DNA of 64,000 nucleotides from Virgibacillus proomii (GCF_900162615.1 NZ_FUFN01000010.1:254149-318148); one strand, 5' to 3'; shown: positions 25,001-34,451, counted from the stretch's first letter. The notes: generated by a model not told the origin, from the sequence alone. Made by a program: numbers and translations.

Positions 25001-25182
25001 GCGAAACAAGTTGTGATGGTGTTAACAGATGGAAGCGAGTGCTCTTCTTCAATCAGTCAGATATATTATTAAAATTTCATATTGTCCAAATTTAGGGGCC
25101 AGCTACGGACGAAAAAGACTAAAAGACTAATAATCTAGTGCACGCTTGAATAAAATGAAGTAAAGTTAAAGGAGATGATAAA

Positions 25183-25956
25183 ATGACAAATTACTTAAAA
25201 AGTGCTGTATTTGAACATGAATTTTGGCTTGAGGTATTGGAAGATCATGCTAGATTTATACATGATTCCCTTTACCCATCAGAAAGACAGGATATTGAAA
25301 AAGCTTCTTATTTTATTCAAAACTTCAACCAACTCTTAAATAAATCAAGGTCGTTAAACGAATCAAATGCAATATCCTTTTCAATAAGTGTAGAGCCCGT
25401 TGTTGAACAATTAAAAGCATTCAAACTTTCCATTATTAAACGCCAATTAACTGGGGATATTGGTATTCACCTTACACCTACCTTTTTGAACCATATGGTA
25501 AATGAGTTAGAAGAATACCAGCTTGTGTTAAGTTATCTGAAAGAAGGTAAAATCCCTCCTGTTTTTCACGAATTACATCATCATTTAATCTGGCTATTAG
25601 ATGCTTCTGGTCATGCAGGTGCTATAGATTCTCGGATGGATGGGGTTGAGAAAAGATTGAAAGAGAAAAGCAAAACATTTACCAAACATTTTGACCAATT
25701 TTATCTAAAAGCTGTGGAATTAACGGGTTACTTACGAGCAAATGTTAAAACATTTCCTGCATTAAATAGATTTAATAATGATGTTGAGGTTGAAATGGAG
25801 TTATTTAAAACATTTTTAAATGAACTTGAAGAAATGGAGTTAAGTGCAGAAGTATTGGGGACGTTTACGGCCTCGATGGCAGATCATATGGCAAGGGAAG
25901 AGCATTATTATTTAATGAAATTAGCTGAATCTAAGAGATTGTTTTCTGCTAATTAA
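25183..25956 (+). CDS. DUF2935 protein (hemerythrin-like helical bundle)
   Basis: The 257-residue protein shows the DUF2935 signature: FEHEFWLEVLEDHARFIHD near the start and a second half with HAGAIDSRMDGVEKRLK and a late DHMAREEHYY. It is a tandem helical-bundle family common in Bacillaceae, with conserved His/Glu positions reminiscent of di-iron bundles. The biological role is not established. SD AAAGGAGATG lies before the ATG. It stands alone. Confidence 0.75.
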   Translation: MTNYLKSAVFEHEFWLEVLEDHARFIHDSLYPSERQDIEKASYFIQNFNQLLNKSRSLNESNAISFSISVEPVVEQLKAFKLSIIKRQLTGDIGIHLTPTFLNHMVNELEEYQLVLSYLKEGKIPPVFHELHHHLIWLLDASGHAGAIDSRMDGVEKRLKEKSKTFTKHFDQFYLKAVELTGYLRANVKTFPALNRFNNDVEVEMELFKTFLNELEEMELSAEVLGTFTASMADHMAREEHYYLMKLAESKRLFSAN

Positions 25957-26192
25957 GTTCATGGCTAAAAAGCGAAGGATTAATCTTCACAGAAATAAAT
26001 GAATTTTAGTTAAAATGGTAAGCAGATTTAAGCTTAGGGTCACACTTGAAATGGTTTACTAATACGAAAGATGATATTTTCCCAATTAGATATTAAAATT
26101 ACTTTATGTAAAAGATGAAACATCTTTGTAGCAAATTACGTTATATAAATGTATTAGTTTTTGGACAAAAAGGATGAAAAGGTGTTAAGACG

Positions 26193-26621
26193 ATGAAAAT
26201 AAGAACATATAAAGCGGATGAACTGGATAGGTTAGTAAATATATGGTATGAGGGCTCCTTATTGGCACATGATTTTATTGAGCAAAATTATTGGAAGTCA
26301 CAACAGAAAGCGATGAGGGAAACGTATCTTCCAATGGCAGAAACATATGTAATCACAGAAGAGAATAAGGTAGTAGGATTTATTTCTATGGTTGATAATT
26401 ATTTAGCAGCTTTATTTGTGGACTATCAATATCAAGGAAAGGGGTATGGCAAAAGACTTCTACATTTTATAAAGGAAAAAAGGGAACAGATTGATTTAAA
26501 GGTGTACCAAAAAAATAAGCGGGCGGTTTCTTTTTATTTAAAGAATGGCTTTGAACTTTGTGAAGAATTGTTCGATGAGTTGACAGTAGAAAAAGAGTTT
26601 TTAATGAAGTGGAAAAGGTAA
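26193..26621 (+). CDS. GNAT-family N-acetyltransferase
   Basis: The 142-residue protein is a single GNAT domain. It has the motif A acetyl-CoA loop YQGKGYGKRLLHFIKE (about residues 79-94), preceded by the ALFVDYQ beta-4 strand and followed by VYQKNKRAVSFYLKNGFE (motif B). It resembles YjaB/YhbS-type acetyltransferases, whose substrates are unknown. AAAAGG lies before the ATG. A strong hairpin at 26711 follows. Confidence 0.8.
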   Translation: MKIRTYKADELDRLVNIWYEGSLLAHDFIEQNYWKSQQKAMRETYLPMAETYVITEENKVVGFISMVDNYLAALFVDYQYQGKGYGKRLLHFIKEKREQIDLKVYQKNKRAVSFYLKNGFELCEELFDELTVEKEFLMKWKR

Positions 26622-26710
26622 TGGTTTAAAAATTAACCAAATTATAAGAGCCGGAACTGGACAAACATTATATACAATACATTCAAGTCTGTGTATTAAC
26701 CAATTTAAAT

Positions 26711-26752
26711 TAAGACCAAAAATATATACTTAGTATATATTTTTTTTGGTCT
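26711..26752. promoter_or_regulatory. Large palindrome: terminator overlapping a PadR-type operator
   Basis: AAGACCAAAAATATATACT and its inverse form a long hairpin ending in TTTTTTTTGGTCTT. The centre (26722-26740) is a perfect 19-bp palindrome, ATATATACTTAGTATATAT, nearly the same as the one at 26808-26826. It may terminate the acetyltransferase transcript and also bind the PadR regulator encoded downstream. Confidence 0.55.
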
Positions 26753-26807
26753 TATTTGTTTAAAATAGTAAAATAAAAACATTTTATCAACAAAATCACT
26801 TGATTAA

Positions 26808-26826
26808 TTATATACTAAGTATATAA
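26808..26826. promoter_or_regulatory. PadR-type operator at the ABC operon promoter
   Basis: TTATATACTAAGTATATAA is a perfect 19-bp palindrome with one central base, 34 bases before the GTG of the ABC ATPase gene. The operon encodes a PadR-family regulator, so this is its likely binding site, with a second copy at 26722-26740. Confidence 0.65.
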
Positions 26827-26859
26827 TTGTAATAAACAAAATGTGAAGGGGAGTCTCAT

Positions 26860-27579
26860 GTGATTCGTGTTAGTAATCTGACCAAAGAATTTTTCCAAGG
26901 ACAAGAAAAGACAAAAGTACTAAAGGGAGTAAATTTGCATGTTAAAGAAGGAGAGTTTGTTGCAATCATGGGTCCAAGCGGTTCTGGAAAAAGTACCTTG
27001 CTTCAATTGCTGGATGGGCTCGATTTACCAACAAGTGGGGATATACAAATCAATCAACAATTATTAAATAACATGAATGAAAAGGAGAGAACGATTTTTC
27101 GGAGACGGCATTTAGGGTTTGTATTTCAAAATTATCAGTTATTACCAACCTTAACAGTTGAAGAAAATATTGCTTTTCCTCTTTATGCGGATAGAAAAAT
27201 AAATAAAGAACATGAGAAAACGATTACTAATTTAATCACAGCTGTTGGATTAAAAGGAATAGAGAAAAAGAGTGCGAATTTACTTAGTGGCGGGCAACAA
27301 CAACGTGTAGCCATTGCCAGAGCACTTGTTAATCATCCTTCTGTTTTATTAGCTGATGAGCCAACCGGTAATTTGGATAGAGCGATAGCTGAAGAAATTC
27401 TTCGTTTGCTACTAATGTTTAACCGTAAGCAGCATCAGACCATTGTTATGGTAACGCATGATATTTTTGCGGCAGGATTTGCTGATCGGATTATTCTTTT
27501 TAGGGATGGTGTTATTGAGAAGATAATTGCTAGAAAGGATGAAGACTATGCAGAATATATGGCGAATTTCATGGCGTAA
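26860..27579 (+). CDS. ABC transporter ATP-binding protein (LolD/MacB type)
   Basis: The 239-residue ATPase has Walker A GPSGSGKST (about residues 38-46), the Q-loop FVFQNYQLLPTLTVEEN, the signature LLSGGQQQRVAIARAL, Walker B VLLADEPTGNLD and the switch MVTHD. Sequence features around the Q-loop and D-loop match the LolD/MacB/BceA family that works with FtsX-type permeases. The GTG at 26860 follows GAAGGGG. Its end overlaps the permease gene by 32 bases, so the two are translationally linked. It probably powers lipid, peptide or drug export. Confidence 0.88.
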   Translation: MIRVSNLTKEFFQGQEKTKVLKGVNLHVKEGEFVAIMGPSGSGKSTLLQLLDGLDLPTSGDIQINQQLLNNMNEKERTIFRRRHLGFVFQNYQLLPTLTVEENIAFPLYADRKINKEHEKTITNLITAVGLKGIEKKSANLLSGGQQQRVAIARALVNHPSVLLADEPTGNLDRAIAEEILRLLLMFNRKQHQTIVMVTHDIFAAGFADRIILFRDGVIEKIIARKDEDYAEYMANFMA

Positions 27580-30010
27580 TATTACGAAAAATAAAAAACG
27601 CTTTTCCTTATCATTACTAGCAATTATCTTTGGCATTTCTTTTTTAACAGCAATGCTAGTAGCTGATCGAACAACGACTGATGTCTTCCGTTATTATGAA
27701 AACATGTATGTAGGTAATGCAGATTATTGGATTTTAAGTGATCAAGGTACTTATCCCAAAGCAGATATATCTAATATAATAACAGATCCTGATGTTAAAA
27801 ATTCATTAGAAGTGCTTGATAAACATGCTTTTTTTGAGCTTGATGAAGGTCGGTCGTTGCAGGAAAGATCGGTTCGTATAACTGGGGTAAACGATCAAGC
27901 GAGTCCTTTGTTGGAGCTTCCTGTTATAGAAGGAAGCTTGGATAACCAGGGTTTAGTTATTCCTAAAGTCGTTGCCGAACTATTAGATAAAAAAGTGGGC
28001 GATACTATTACGTTTACAGGATTGGGAACAGCAAAAGTATCGGCAATTGTGGAATATACACAGTTACTTGCAAGTCCAAGCAATTGGCAAGATGCTGAAT
28101 CGACAAGTTTCCGTGTTATGGCCCCATTAGAGATGCTAAGAAACTGGACGGGAATGGATAATGAGCTTACCTATGTGCGTTTTCAAACAAAAGGGGATGG
28201 AAAAGAGCTTTTTCAATCAGCGCAAGAGTCATTGAAAGACTCAAGTATGTATATTCAGCCTGTAGTTGCAGATGATTTACAAAGTAACGATATAGAAGGA
28301 CTCTACACGTTTTTTTATTTAGTTGCGTTTTTGTCCATTTTTATAAGTGGGTTTATTATATTTAATATGATTTATACAAGTGTTATAGAAAGAAAAAAAG
28401 AATTCGCCATCATGAAAAGCTTTGGATATTTACGAAGTTCTGTATCTAAGCTAGTACTGATTGAAGTTACTCTGTTGGCTTTGGCTGGTACTTTAATCGG
28501 AGTGCCGATAGGAGTATGGCTCGGGGATTTATTTATGAAAGCACTGCTTCGTGTGTTTAAATTTGATATGGTGTACTCATTGCAATGGGAATTACCAGTT
28601 ATAAGTTCAATAGCAGTTGGATTAATATTTCCCATTATTTTTTCATTATTTCCTATTTATCACGCGGGTAAGACACCTGTTTTATTGGCAATAAAGGTAA
28701 CCAACAAAAAGCAAACCACATTACGTCATTTTTTATTTAGAATTGTTTTAGGTTTTGGACTGCTTGGGTTTCTAGTTATTGATAGCCCAATGTCATATAT
28801 TGCAATTATAGCAGCCTCTATTTTGCTGTTTCCTTGCTTAGTAATCAGCCTAAAATGGATCCTAGAACCAGTATTAAAATCGCTTTTTGGTTATCCTGGC
28901 TTGATTGCTGCAAAAAACCTGTTCCAACAGTTGAATAGAAATGCAAATACAGCTGCAATTCTTGCCATAGGTATAGGCGTTATCTTATTATTAGGTGCGG
29001 CAATTGAATCAGCTCCTAAAACTTTTAACGAGGAAATTAGAGAGACATACGGAGGAGATGTTCGAATTACTTCCGAAAAACCTTGGTCAGAAGAGGATAT
29101 AGCAAAGCTTCAATCGTATAAATCTATTACAAGAGTTGAGCCTTTAGCAGAAGCAACCTCAATTACTTGGAAAACAATCCAAGGTGATCTCAGGCAATTT
29201 TCCGTTTTTTCTGTTAGCAGTGATGGCTCCTCCTTATTTGATGATCAATATAAGCATCATTTATTTACAAAACTAGCACATAAGCCAACGATTGTTCTAG
29301 GAACTAGGGCGTTTAAAGAATGGGGTGGAGAAATTGGACAAACGATAGAGATGAATACTCCTTCTGGGTCCAGAAAATATGAAGTCATTGATGTAGTGAA
29401 GACTTCTCATTACAATGGCTATGTAGCGTTTATGGATAGTGATTATTTCCAAACAAATTTTGGCTGGTCTAACTCTTTTGATATCTTGCTTACAGTTGAT
29501 AATCAAACGTTTGATCAACTACGTACTCGGTTATGGAAAGATTTTGGTGGTCATCTATCAAAAGTTCAAACAGTTGAAGAGGAAATAGAGTCTACTACTT
29601 TTGCCATAAAAGGGATGAACGACCTTATTTTATTTATGTTGCTGTTAATTATTATTTTAGCTAGTGTTGGTACAGCTAATACATTATTAATGAATACGCT
29701 TGAGAGGACATTAGAGATTGGAATAATGCGATCTATCGGCTTTACAAAGCAACAGGTTCGTACGATGATACTTCTTGAGGGCCTGCTAATTGGAGTAGCA
29801 GGGATAATTGGAGGCATTGTGATTGGTGCGCTACTTATTTATATAACAAGTGAATCGGCATCTATGGAGGGGGTTATGTCTTTCCAATTGCCAGTTAATA
29901 ACGTTATACTAGCTATGATTGCTGGAGTTGTCTTGAGTCTTTGTGCAGCTTGGATTTCAAGTAAGAGCGCTATGAGACTAGATGTTGCATCATCACTAAA
30001 AGAAGGTTGA
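27548..30010 (+). CDS. FtsX-family ABC permease, two-repeat type
   Basis: The 820-residue permease contains two FtsX repeats. Helix 1 (FSLLAIIFGISFLTAML-like) precedes a large extracellular MacB_PCD domain (about residues 40-240) and three helices with IMKSFGYLRSSVSKLVLIEV. The second repeat ends with IGIMRSIGFTKQQVRTMILL and three helices. The ATG at 27548 follows AAGGA with normal spacing; an earlier TTG is less likely. It works with the preceding ATPase. Such mechanotransmission or efflux systems typically handle lipoproteins or antimicrobial peptides; the substrate here is unknown. Confidence 0.85.
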   Translation: MQNIWRISWRNITKNKKRFSLSLLAIIFGISFLTAMLVADRTTTDVFRYYENMYVGNADYWILSDQGTYPKADISNIITDPDVKNSLEVLDKHAFFELDEGRSLQERSVRITGVNDQASPLLELPVIEGSLDNQGLVIPKVVAELLDKKVGDTITFTGLGTAKVSAIVEYTQLLASPSNWQDAESTSFRVMAPLEMLRNWTGMDNELTYVRFQTKGDGKELFQSAQESLKDSSMYIQPVVADDLQSNDIEGLYTFFYLVAFLSIFISGFIIFNMIYTSVIERKKEFAIMKSFGYLRSSVSKLVLIEVTLLALAGTLIGVPIGVWLGDLFMKALLRVFKFDMVYSLQWELPVISSIAVGLIFPIIFSLFPIYHAGKTPVLLAIKVTNKKQTTLRHFLFRIVLGFGLLGFLVIDSPMSYIAIIAASILLFPCLVISLKWILEPVLKSLFGYPGLIAAKNLFQQLNRNANTAAILAIGIGVILLLGAAIESAPKTFNEEIRETYGGDVRITSEKPWSEEDIAKLQSYKSITRVEPLAEATSITWKTIQGDLRQFSVFSVSSDGSSLFDDQYKHHLFTKLAHKPTIVLGTRAFKEWGGEIGQTIEMNTPSGSRKYEVIDVVKTSHYNGYVAFMDSDYFQTNFGWSNSFDILLTVDNQTFDQLRTRLWKDFGGHLSKVQTVEEEIESTTFAIKGMNDLILFMLLLIIILASVGTANTLLMNTLERTLEIGIMRSIGFTKQQVRTMILLEGLLIGVAGIIGGIVIGALLIYITSESASMEGVMSFQLPVNNVILAMIAGVVLSLCAAWISSKSAMRLDVASSLKEG

Positions 30011-30015
30011 TTAAA

Positions 30016-30519
30016 GTGTCAGTAAAATATGGGATTTTAACATTATTATCGGTTAAACCGCATCATGGCTATGAATTAAAAATAGAATTGGATTCACTTC
30101 TTGGGCTTAAAGGAAAAATTAATCCAGGACAAATATATACAACGCTTGATCGTTTAACTCGTGATGGGTTTGTGGTATCACCAGGAATGGATGAGCAAGA
30201 AAGAAAGCTATATGATATTGAGTGGAAGGGAAAAGAGGAATTAAACAAATGGCTACTAGAACCAGTAGCCTATAACAACACAAAAGAAGATTTCTTCTTT
30301 AAATGGAGCTGCGCCAGGGAAATTAATTCTGCCTTGGAGAAAAAGATGTTGACTCAACAAAAACAATTAATTGTCAAAGAAGTAATGGAGTTAACAAAAT
30401 TAAAAACTGAATTATTAATTCAAGGTGATGAGAATAGATATTTATTAGTGACGGGCACTTTACTACATTTAGAAGCCGATTTAAATTGGATTAATCAAGT
30501 AGAAAATCGAGTACTTTAG
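30016..30519 (+). CDS. PadR-family transcriptional regulator
   Basis: The 167-residue protein is a PadR winged helix (KYGILTLLSVKPHHGYELKI, then GQIYTTLDRLTRDGFV, residues about 1-70) followed by a Vir_act_alpha_C-type helical dimer domain. The GTG at 30016 follows GAAGG; a TTG at 30007 overlapping the permease stop is the alternative. It closes the ABC operon and most likely represses it through the two TATACT-N-AGTATA palindromes upstream. Confidence 0.82.
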   Translation: MSVKYGILTLLSVKPHHGYELKIELDSLLGLKGKINPGQIYTTLDRLTRDGFVVSPGMDEQERKLYDIEWKGKEELNKWLLEPVAYNNTKEDFFFKWSCAREINSALEKKMLTQQKQLIVKEVMELTKLKTELLIQGDENRYLLVTGTLLHLEADLNWINQVENRVL

Positions 30520-30550
30520 CGGATTTTTTGATTCAAAGGAGGGAGATCAC

Positions 30551-31192
30551 CTGGATTTTCTTGTGACTTACAGTTGGGAAATATTCGTAGCCACAGAATT
30601 ATTATCCCTTAGCTCATTGATTCTATTTGGTTTGTTTCGTTATTTTTTTAGTAAACCAAAACTTAGTTTAATGTTCATCCTTTTATTTCTATTATTATTA
30701 ACTGCAGAAGCCTTATTAGGCATATATGTTTATCAACAAACAGGCGAAGTTTCCACTTTTCTAATCATTATCGCTGTTTTTGTGATATATGCTTGTACAT
30801 TTGGTATTTTTGATTTTTTAAGGTTAGATCGTTGGATGCGTAGTAAACTTGGTAAATTGCGCGGGGTAGAACTGCTAACAGAAAAAGACTATGCGATTAT
30901 GAGAAGAAACAAGGACCCTAAATATATTGCAAAAAAGTATCGCATCATGTCCTTGATTCATTTCATACTCTTTGTAACAGTACAAACTATTTTTTGGTCG
31001 ATGGGAACAAATAGTATATCGGAAATGAAAATGTATTTAACGGATCTTTCTTGGATAGAAAAAGGGAATGTGGAGGATTCCCCTTATCCAAATGAAACGA
31101 TGTTTACGATTGGTATGATATGGGGAATTGCTTTTGTTGCTGATTTTATCTATTCATGGTCTTATACAATTTTTCCTAGTAAAGGAAAATAA
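30551..31192 (+). CDS. Hypothetical four-helix membrane protein, possible CTG start
   Basis: About 209-213 residues with hydrophobic helices at both ends and a basic middle (RLDRWMRSKLGKLRGVELLT). A strong SD (GGAGGGAG, 30538-30545) lies about six bases before a CTG at 30551 that reads LDFLVTYSWEIF. The first ATG/GTG/TTG-type start is the GTG at 30563, 17 bases beyond the SD, so CTG initiation is plausible. It may form one transcript with the ABC-PadR operon. Family unknown. Confidence 0.6.
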   Translation: MDFLVTYSWEIFVATELLSLSSLILFGLFRYFFSKPKLSLMFILLFLLLLTAEALLGIYVYQQTGEVSTFLIIIAVFVIYACTFGIFDFLRLDRWMRSKLGKLRGVELLTEKDYAIMRRNKDPKYIAKKYRIMSLIHFILFVTVQTIFWSMGTNSISEMKMYLTDLSWIEKGNVEDSPYPNETMFTIGMIWGIAFVADFIYSWSYTIFPSKGK

Positions 31193-31221
31193 CATAGTAG
31201 TTAAATACATAATATAAGAAA

Positions 31222-31266
31222 GAAGTTTAATGAATTTACCGTATGATCTTCATTAAACTTCTTTTA
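31222..31266. terminator. Bidirectional intrinsic terminator
   Basis: GAAGTTTAATGAA (31222-31234) pairs perfectly with TTCATTAAACTTC (31249-31261), followed by TTTT. It lies between the convergent membrane-protein and cupin genes. Confidence 0.8.
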
Positions 31267-31283
31267 ATTAAAGAGCTTTTTGT

Positions 31284-31856
31284 TTAATAATACTCTCTTT
31301 CGGCTGCTATTGCGTCTGCTTTTGTTCGATGCACTGTACCAAATGGATGCTCTGGTGGGGCATAAATGGAATAAAGTTTAAGCGGCTTCTTGCCTGTATT
31401 GGTTACATTATGCCATGTACCAGCCGGTACCATAATAGCATAGCCTTCATATACATTACGTTTGAAGTATAAATTATTTCTAGAATCCCCCATTTGGACT
31501 ACTCCTTGCCCTTCTTCGATACGCAAGAATTGGTCGACATCAGGATGAATTTCTAAACCGATATCCTGACCAACTGGGATGTTCATAAGCGTAACTTGAA
31601 GATGTTTGCCCGTCCATAACGCAGTGCGAAAGTTTTTATTTTGTTTTGTAGCTCTATGAATATTTACTACAAATGGTTGTTTTCCGTAATCCTTTAAAAC
31701 AACCCGATCATCTTCATCAGCTACATGCCAAAAATCTTCTTGATAATCCGGTGTATGAATTGGCATAGGTTGAAACATTGGTTGGTCCCGTTCATTGGAA
31801 TAAACTGGTGGATTCACATAATAAGGATATGGATATGCGTAAGGATAATAATACAA
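31284..31856 (-). CDS. Cupin-domain protein with Tyr/Pro-rich N-terminus
   Basis: The 190-residue protein begins with a Tyr/Pro-rich segment (YYYPYAYPYPYYVNPP) like those of some spore coat proteins. A cupin follows: GLEIHPDVDQFLRIEEGQG (motif 1 with His and Glu), then MVPAGTWHNVTNTGKKPLK (motif 2 with PAGTWH). Homologous cupins occur in many Bacillaceae; the function is not established, and a coat-associated role is inference. AAAGGA lies about nine bases before a TTG at 31856, chosen over the TTG at 31874, which lacks an SD. Confidence 0.7.
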   Translation of the reverse strand: MYYYPYAYPYPYYVNPPVYSNERDQPMFQPMPIHTPDYQEDFWHVADEDDRVVLKDYGKQPFVVNIHRATKQNKNFRTALWTGKHLQVTLMNIPVGQDIGLEIHPDVDQFLRIEEGQGVVQMGDSRNNLYFKRNVYEGYAIMVPAGTWHNVTNTGKKPLKLYSIYAPPEHPFGTVHRTKADAIAAEREYY

Positions 31857-31879
31857 CTTGCTCAGTCCTTTCAAATGTA

Positions 31880-32026
31880 ATCACATTATTCTATGCAGAT
31901 GAATGGGTGGATGTACATAATAAGATCTCTAAAGAAATATGGGATATCGTTGGAAGTATAGACGGGGGTGCTTCCGGTCTTGTAAAAAGACTGGTGAATA
32001 GAATAGTAGGAAAGTTTCCGGACTAG
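31880..32026 (+). pseudogene. Short gene fragment next to repeat copy b
   Basis: A coding-looking stretch, FYADEWVDVHNKISKEIWDI, then VGSIDGGASGLVKRLV, ends at 32026. It lacks a start and lies just upstream of repeat copy b. I infer a 5'-truncated gene of unknown family. Confidence 0.35.
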
Positions 32027-32054
32027 TAATGATTCTAATGAATTTTTTAGCTGT

Positions 32055-32195
32055 GTGCATGTAAGGTGCTGTAAGACTCTCACTTCAAGGGTTGTAGGCG
32101 ATACGAAGAAGGCAAAGTGGGTGGATAACGGTGCCTAATGTCTGGTTTGTTCAACTAGGGGTTATGAAAAACTACTGAATGAAACTTTACTTTAA
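32055..32195 (+). mobile_element. Double-hairpin repeat element, copy b (type A, degenerate)
   Basis: The left part, GCATGTAAGGTGCTGTAAGA, and the partner AACGGTGCCTAATG form the left hairpin; the right end is ACTGAATGAAACTTTACTTTAA. The leading TTTATCCC is missing and the right hairpin is eroded, so this is an older copy. Confidence 0.6.
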
Positions 32196-32241
32196 CGCAA
32201 AACAACTATATTATTATATTCGATTCAACTTCAAATTAAAC

Positions 32242-32272
32242 CAGCCATTACACTACCAGAGTGTAATGGCTG
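32242..32272. terminator. Terminator downstream of ahpF
   Basis: CAGCCATTACAC (32242-32253) pairs perfectly with GTGTAATGGCTG (32261-32272), a 12-bp stem with a 7-base loop just beyond the end of ahpF on the minus strand. Confidence 0.75.
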
Positions 32273-32290
32273 TTATTCTGTGATTAAAGG

Positions 32291-33820
32291 CTAATTTCGG
32301 ATTAAGTAGTCAAATGCGCCTAAAGCTGCTGTTGCACCTGAACCCATGGAAATTATGATTTGATTATATGCGCTATCTGTACAGTCTCCTGCGGCAAATA
32401 GCCCGGGAACGTTTGATTGGCCATGTTTATCGACGATGATTTCGCCCATGCGATTACGCTCAACAGTTCCCTCTAGCCATTCTGTATTTGGTACAAGGCC
32501 AATTTGCACGAATACACCTTGAAGCTCAATATGTTTGACTTCTTTTGTGTCTCTGTCCATATAAGTTATACCATTTACACTATCAGTCCCTGTGATTTCT
32601 TGCGTTTGTGCATTTTTTATAACTGTTACATTCGGTAGACTGTATAAACGTTTTTGCAGGACTTCATCTGCTTTTAACTCTGGAGCAAACTCAAGAACTG
32701 TGACATGCTTAACAATCCCAGCCAGATCAATGGCTGCTTCAATTCCAGAGTTACCACCGCCAATGACAGCGACATCTTTGCCTTCAAATAATGGACCGTC
32801 ACAGTGAGGACAGTATGCTACTCCATTATTCTTGAACTCTTTTTCTCCAGGAACGCCAATATTTCTCCAACGAGCACCTGTAGAAATAATGACCGTTTTA
32901 CTTTTTAGTACTGCACCATTTTCGAGTTCTAATTCAAAAAGATCCTTCTTTTCAATGTGTTTAGCACGTTGGGAGTTCATAACATCAATGTCGTAATCAT
33001 TTACATGTTCTTCTAAATTAGCTACAAGTTTAGGACCTTCTGTGCGTTTCACACTAATAAAGTTTTCAATACTTAACGTATCTTGGACTTGGCCGCCAAA
33101 ACGCTCAGCGACAATACCGGTACGAATCCCCTTACGTGCAGCATAAATGGCAGCACTTGCACCTGCTGGACCCCCACCAACAACAAGTACATCAAATGGA
33201 TCTTTCTGAGACAGTTCAGATGCATCCACACCTTGGCCTAATTTTTCAAGAAGTTCTTCTAATAATATACGGCCGCCGTTAAAGAATTCTCCATTTAAAT
33301 AAACGGCAGGAACAGCCATGATCTTCTTCTTCTCTACTTCTTCCTTAAAAGCCGCACCATCAATCATGGTATGCGTAATATTAGGATTAAGTACGGCCAT
33401 CATATTTAAAGCTTGTACAACGTCAGGACAATTGTTACAGCTTAAACTAACATATGTTTCAAAGTGATATTTTTCACTTATACCTTTAATTTGATCAATT
33501 AGATTCTGATCTAATTTTGGAGGTCTGCCACTCACTTGTAATAGAGCCAATACTAATGAATTAAATTCATGTCCTAATGGAAGGCCGGCAAACGAAACTC
33601 CTGTATCTTCACCGACGCGGTTCACACTAAAACTAGGTGTTTTTGGTAATTCTGTATGTTCAACAGATATCTTAGAGGACATGGAAGCCAGCTCATCAAC
33701 GAGAGCCAGCATGTCCTTAGATACCTCATCCGAACCAGTGCTTACTTTAAGCACGATGTCGTTTTCTAATAGTCCAAGGTATTGCTTTAATTGTGACTTA
33801 ATATCTGGGTCTAGTACCAT
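32291..33820 (-). CDS. ahpF: Alkyl hydroperoxide reductase subunit F
   Basis: The 509-residue flavoprotein passes electrons from NADH through FAD and two disulfides to AhpC. It has the N-terminal double-thioredoxin domain with SCNNCPD (about residues 126-132) and a glutaredoxin-like segment. The FAD motif VGGGPAGASAAIYAARKG, the redox pair YCPHCDG (about 342-348), the NAD motif IGGGNSGIEAAID and a C-terminal FAAGDCTDS FAD motif follow. Length and motifs are complete. It lies 15 bases after ahpC and is co-transcribed with it. Confidence 0.95.
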   Translation of the reverse strand: MVLDPDIKSQLKQYLGLLENDIVLKVSTGSDEVSKDMLALVDELASMSSKISVEHTELPKTPSFSVNRVGEDTGVSFAGLPLGHEFNSLVLALLQVSGRPPKLDQNLIDQIKGISEKYHFETYVSLSCNNCPDVVQALNMMAVLNPNITHTMIDGAAFKEEVEKKKIMAVPAVYLNGEFFNGGRILLEELLEKLGQGVDASELSQKDPFDVLVVGGGPAGASAAIYAARKGIRTGIVAERFGGQVQDTLSIENFISVKRTEGPKLVANLEEHVNDYDIDVMNSQRAKHIEKKDLFELELENGAVLKSKTVIISTGARWRNIGVPGEKEFKNNGVAYCPHCDGPLFEGKDVAVIGGGNSGIEAAIDLAGIVKHVTVLEFAPELKADEVLQKRLYSLPNVTVIKNAQTQEITGTDSVNGITYMDRDTKEVKHIELQGVFVQIGLVPNTEWLEGTVERNRMGEIIVDKHGQSNVPGLFAAGDCTDSAYNQIIISMGSGATAALGAFDYLIRN

Positions 33821-33835
33821 TTTTTATAGCACTCC

Positions 33836-34399
33836 TTAAATTTTACCTACTAGATCAAGGCTTGGCTTAAGTGTTTCAGCGCCTTCTTTCCATTTTGCAG
33901 GGCATACTTCACCAGGGTTATTACGAACATATTGTGCTGCTTTGATTTTGTCAACAAGTGTACTAGCATCGCGACCGATTCCATCAGCGTTAATTTCTAC
34001 AGTTTGGATAACACCATCTGGATCAATGATAAATGTGCCGCGATCAGCAAGACCTGTTTCTTCGTTTAAAACATCGAACATACGAGTAAGTGTTTGTGAT
34101 GGGTCACCAATCATTCCATATTCGATTTTCTTAATTTTTTCGGAAGCATCATGCCATCCCTTATGTGTGAAATGTGTATCAGTAGAACAAGAATAAACTT
34201 CAGTACCAAGTTTTTTTAGTTCTTCATATTCGTTTTGTAAATCTTCAAGTTCTGTTGGGCACACAAATGAGAAGTCTGCCGGATAAAAGCATAGTACTGT
34301 CCATTGCCCTTTAAAATTTTCTTCAGTTACATCAATAAATTCGCCATTCTTGAATGCTTTTGCTTGAAATGGTTGTACTTCAGTTCCTATTAAAGACAT
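33836..34399 (-). CDS. ahpC: Alkyl hydroperoxide reductase subunit C (peroxiredoxin)
   Basis: This is a 187-residue typical 2-Cys peroxiredoxin of the AhpC/Prx1 class. The peroxidatic Cys lies in DFSFVCPTELEDL (about residue 47) and the resolving Cys in GEVCPAKWKEG (about 166). FIDPDGVIQTVEI and the conserved Arg that activates the thiolate are present. It reduces H2O2 and organic peroxides in the cytosol and is recycled by AhpF. SD AGGAGG precedes the ATG. A PerR-type box lies in its promoter region. Confidence 0.95.
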   Translation of the reverse strand: MSLIGTEVQPFQAKAFKNGEFIDVTEENFKGQWTVLCFYPADFSFVCPTELEDLQNEYEELKKLGTEVYSCSTDTHFTHKGWHDASEKIKKIEYGMIGDPSQTLTRMFDVLNEETGLADRGTFIIDPDGVIQTVEINADGIGRDASTLVDKIKAAQYVRNNPGEVCPAKWKEGAETLKPSLDLVGKI

Positions 34400-34451
34400 A
34401 ATTATCTTCCTCCTAGGTATATTTTTGCTAGTAGCTCAAGTAGAACTTTAG

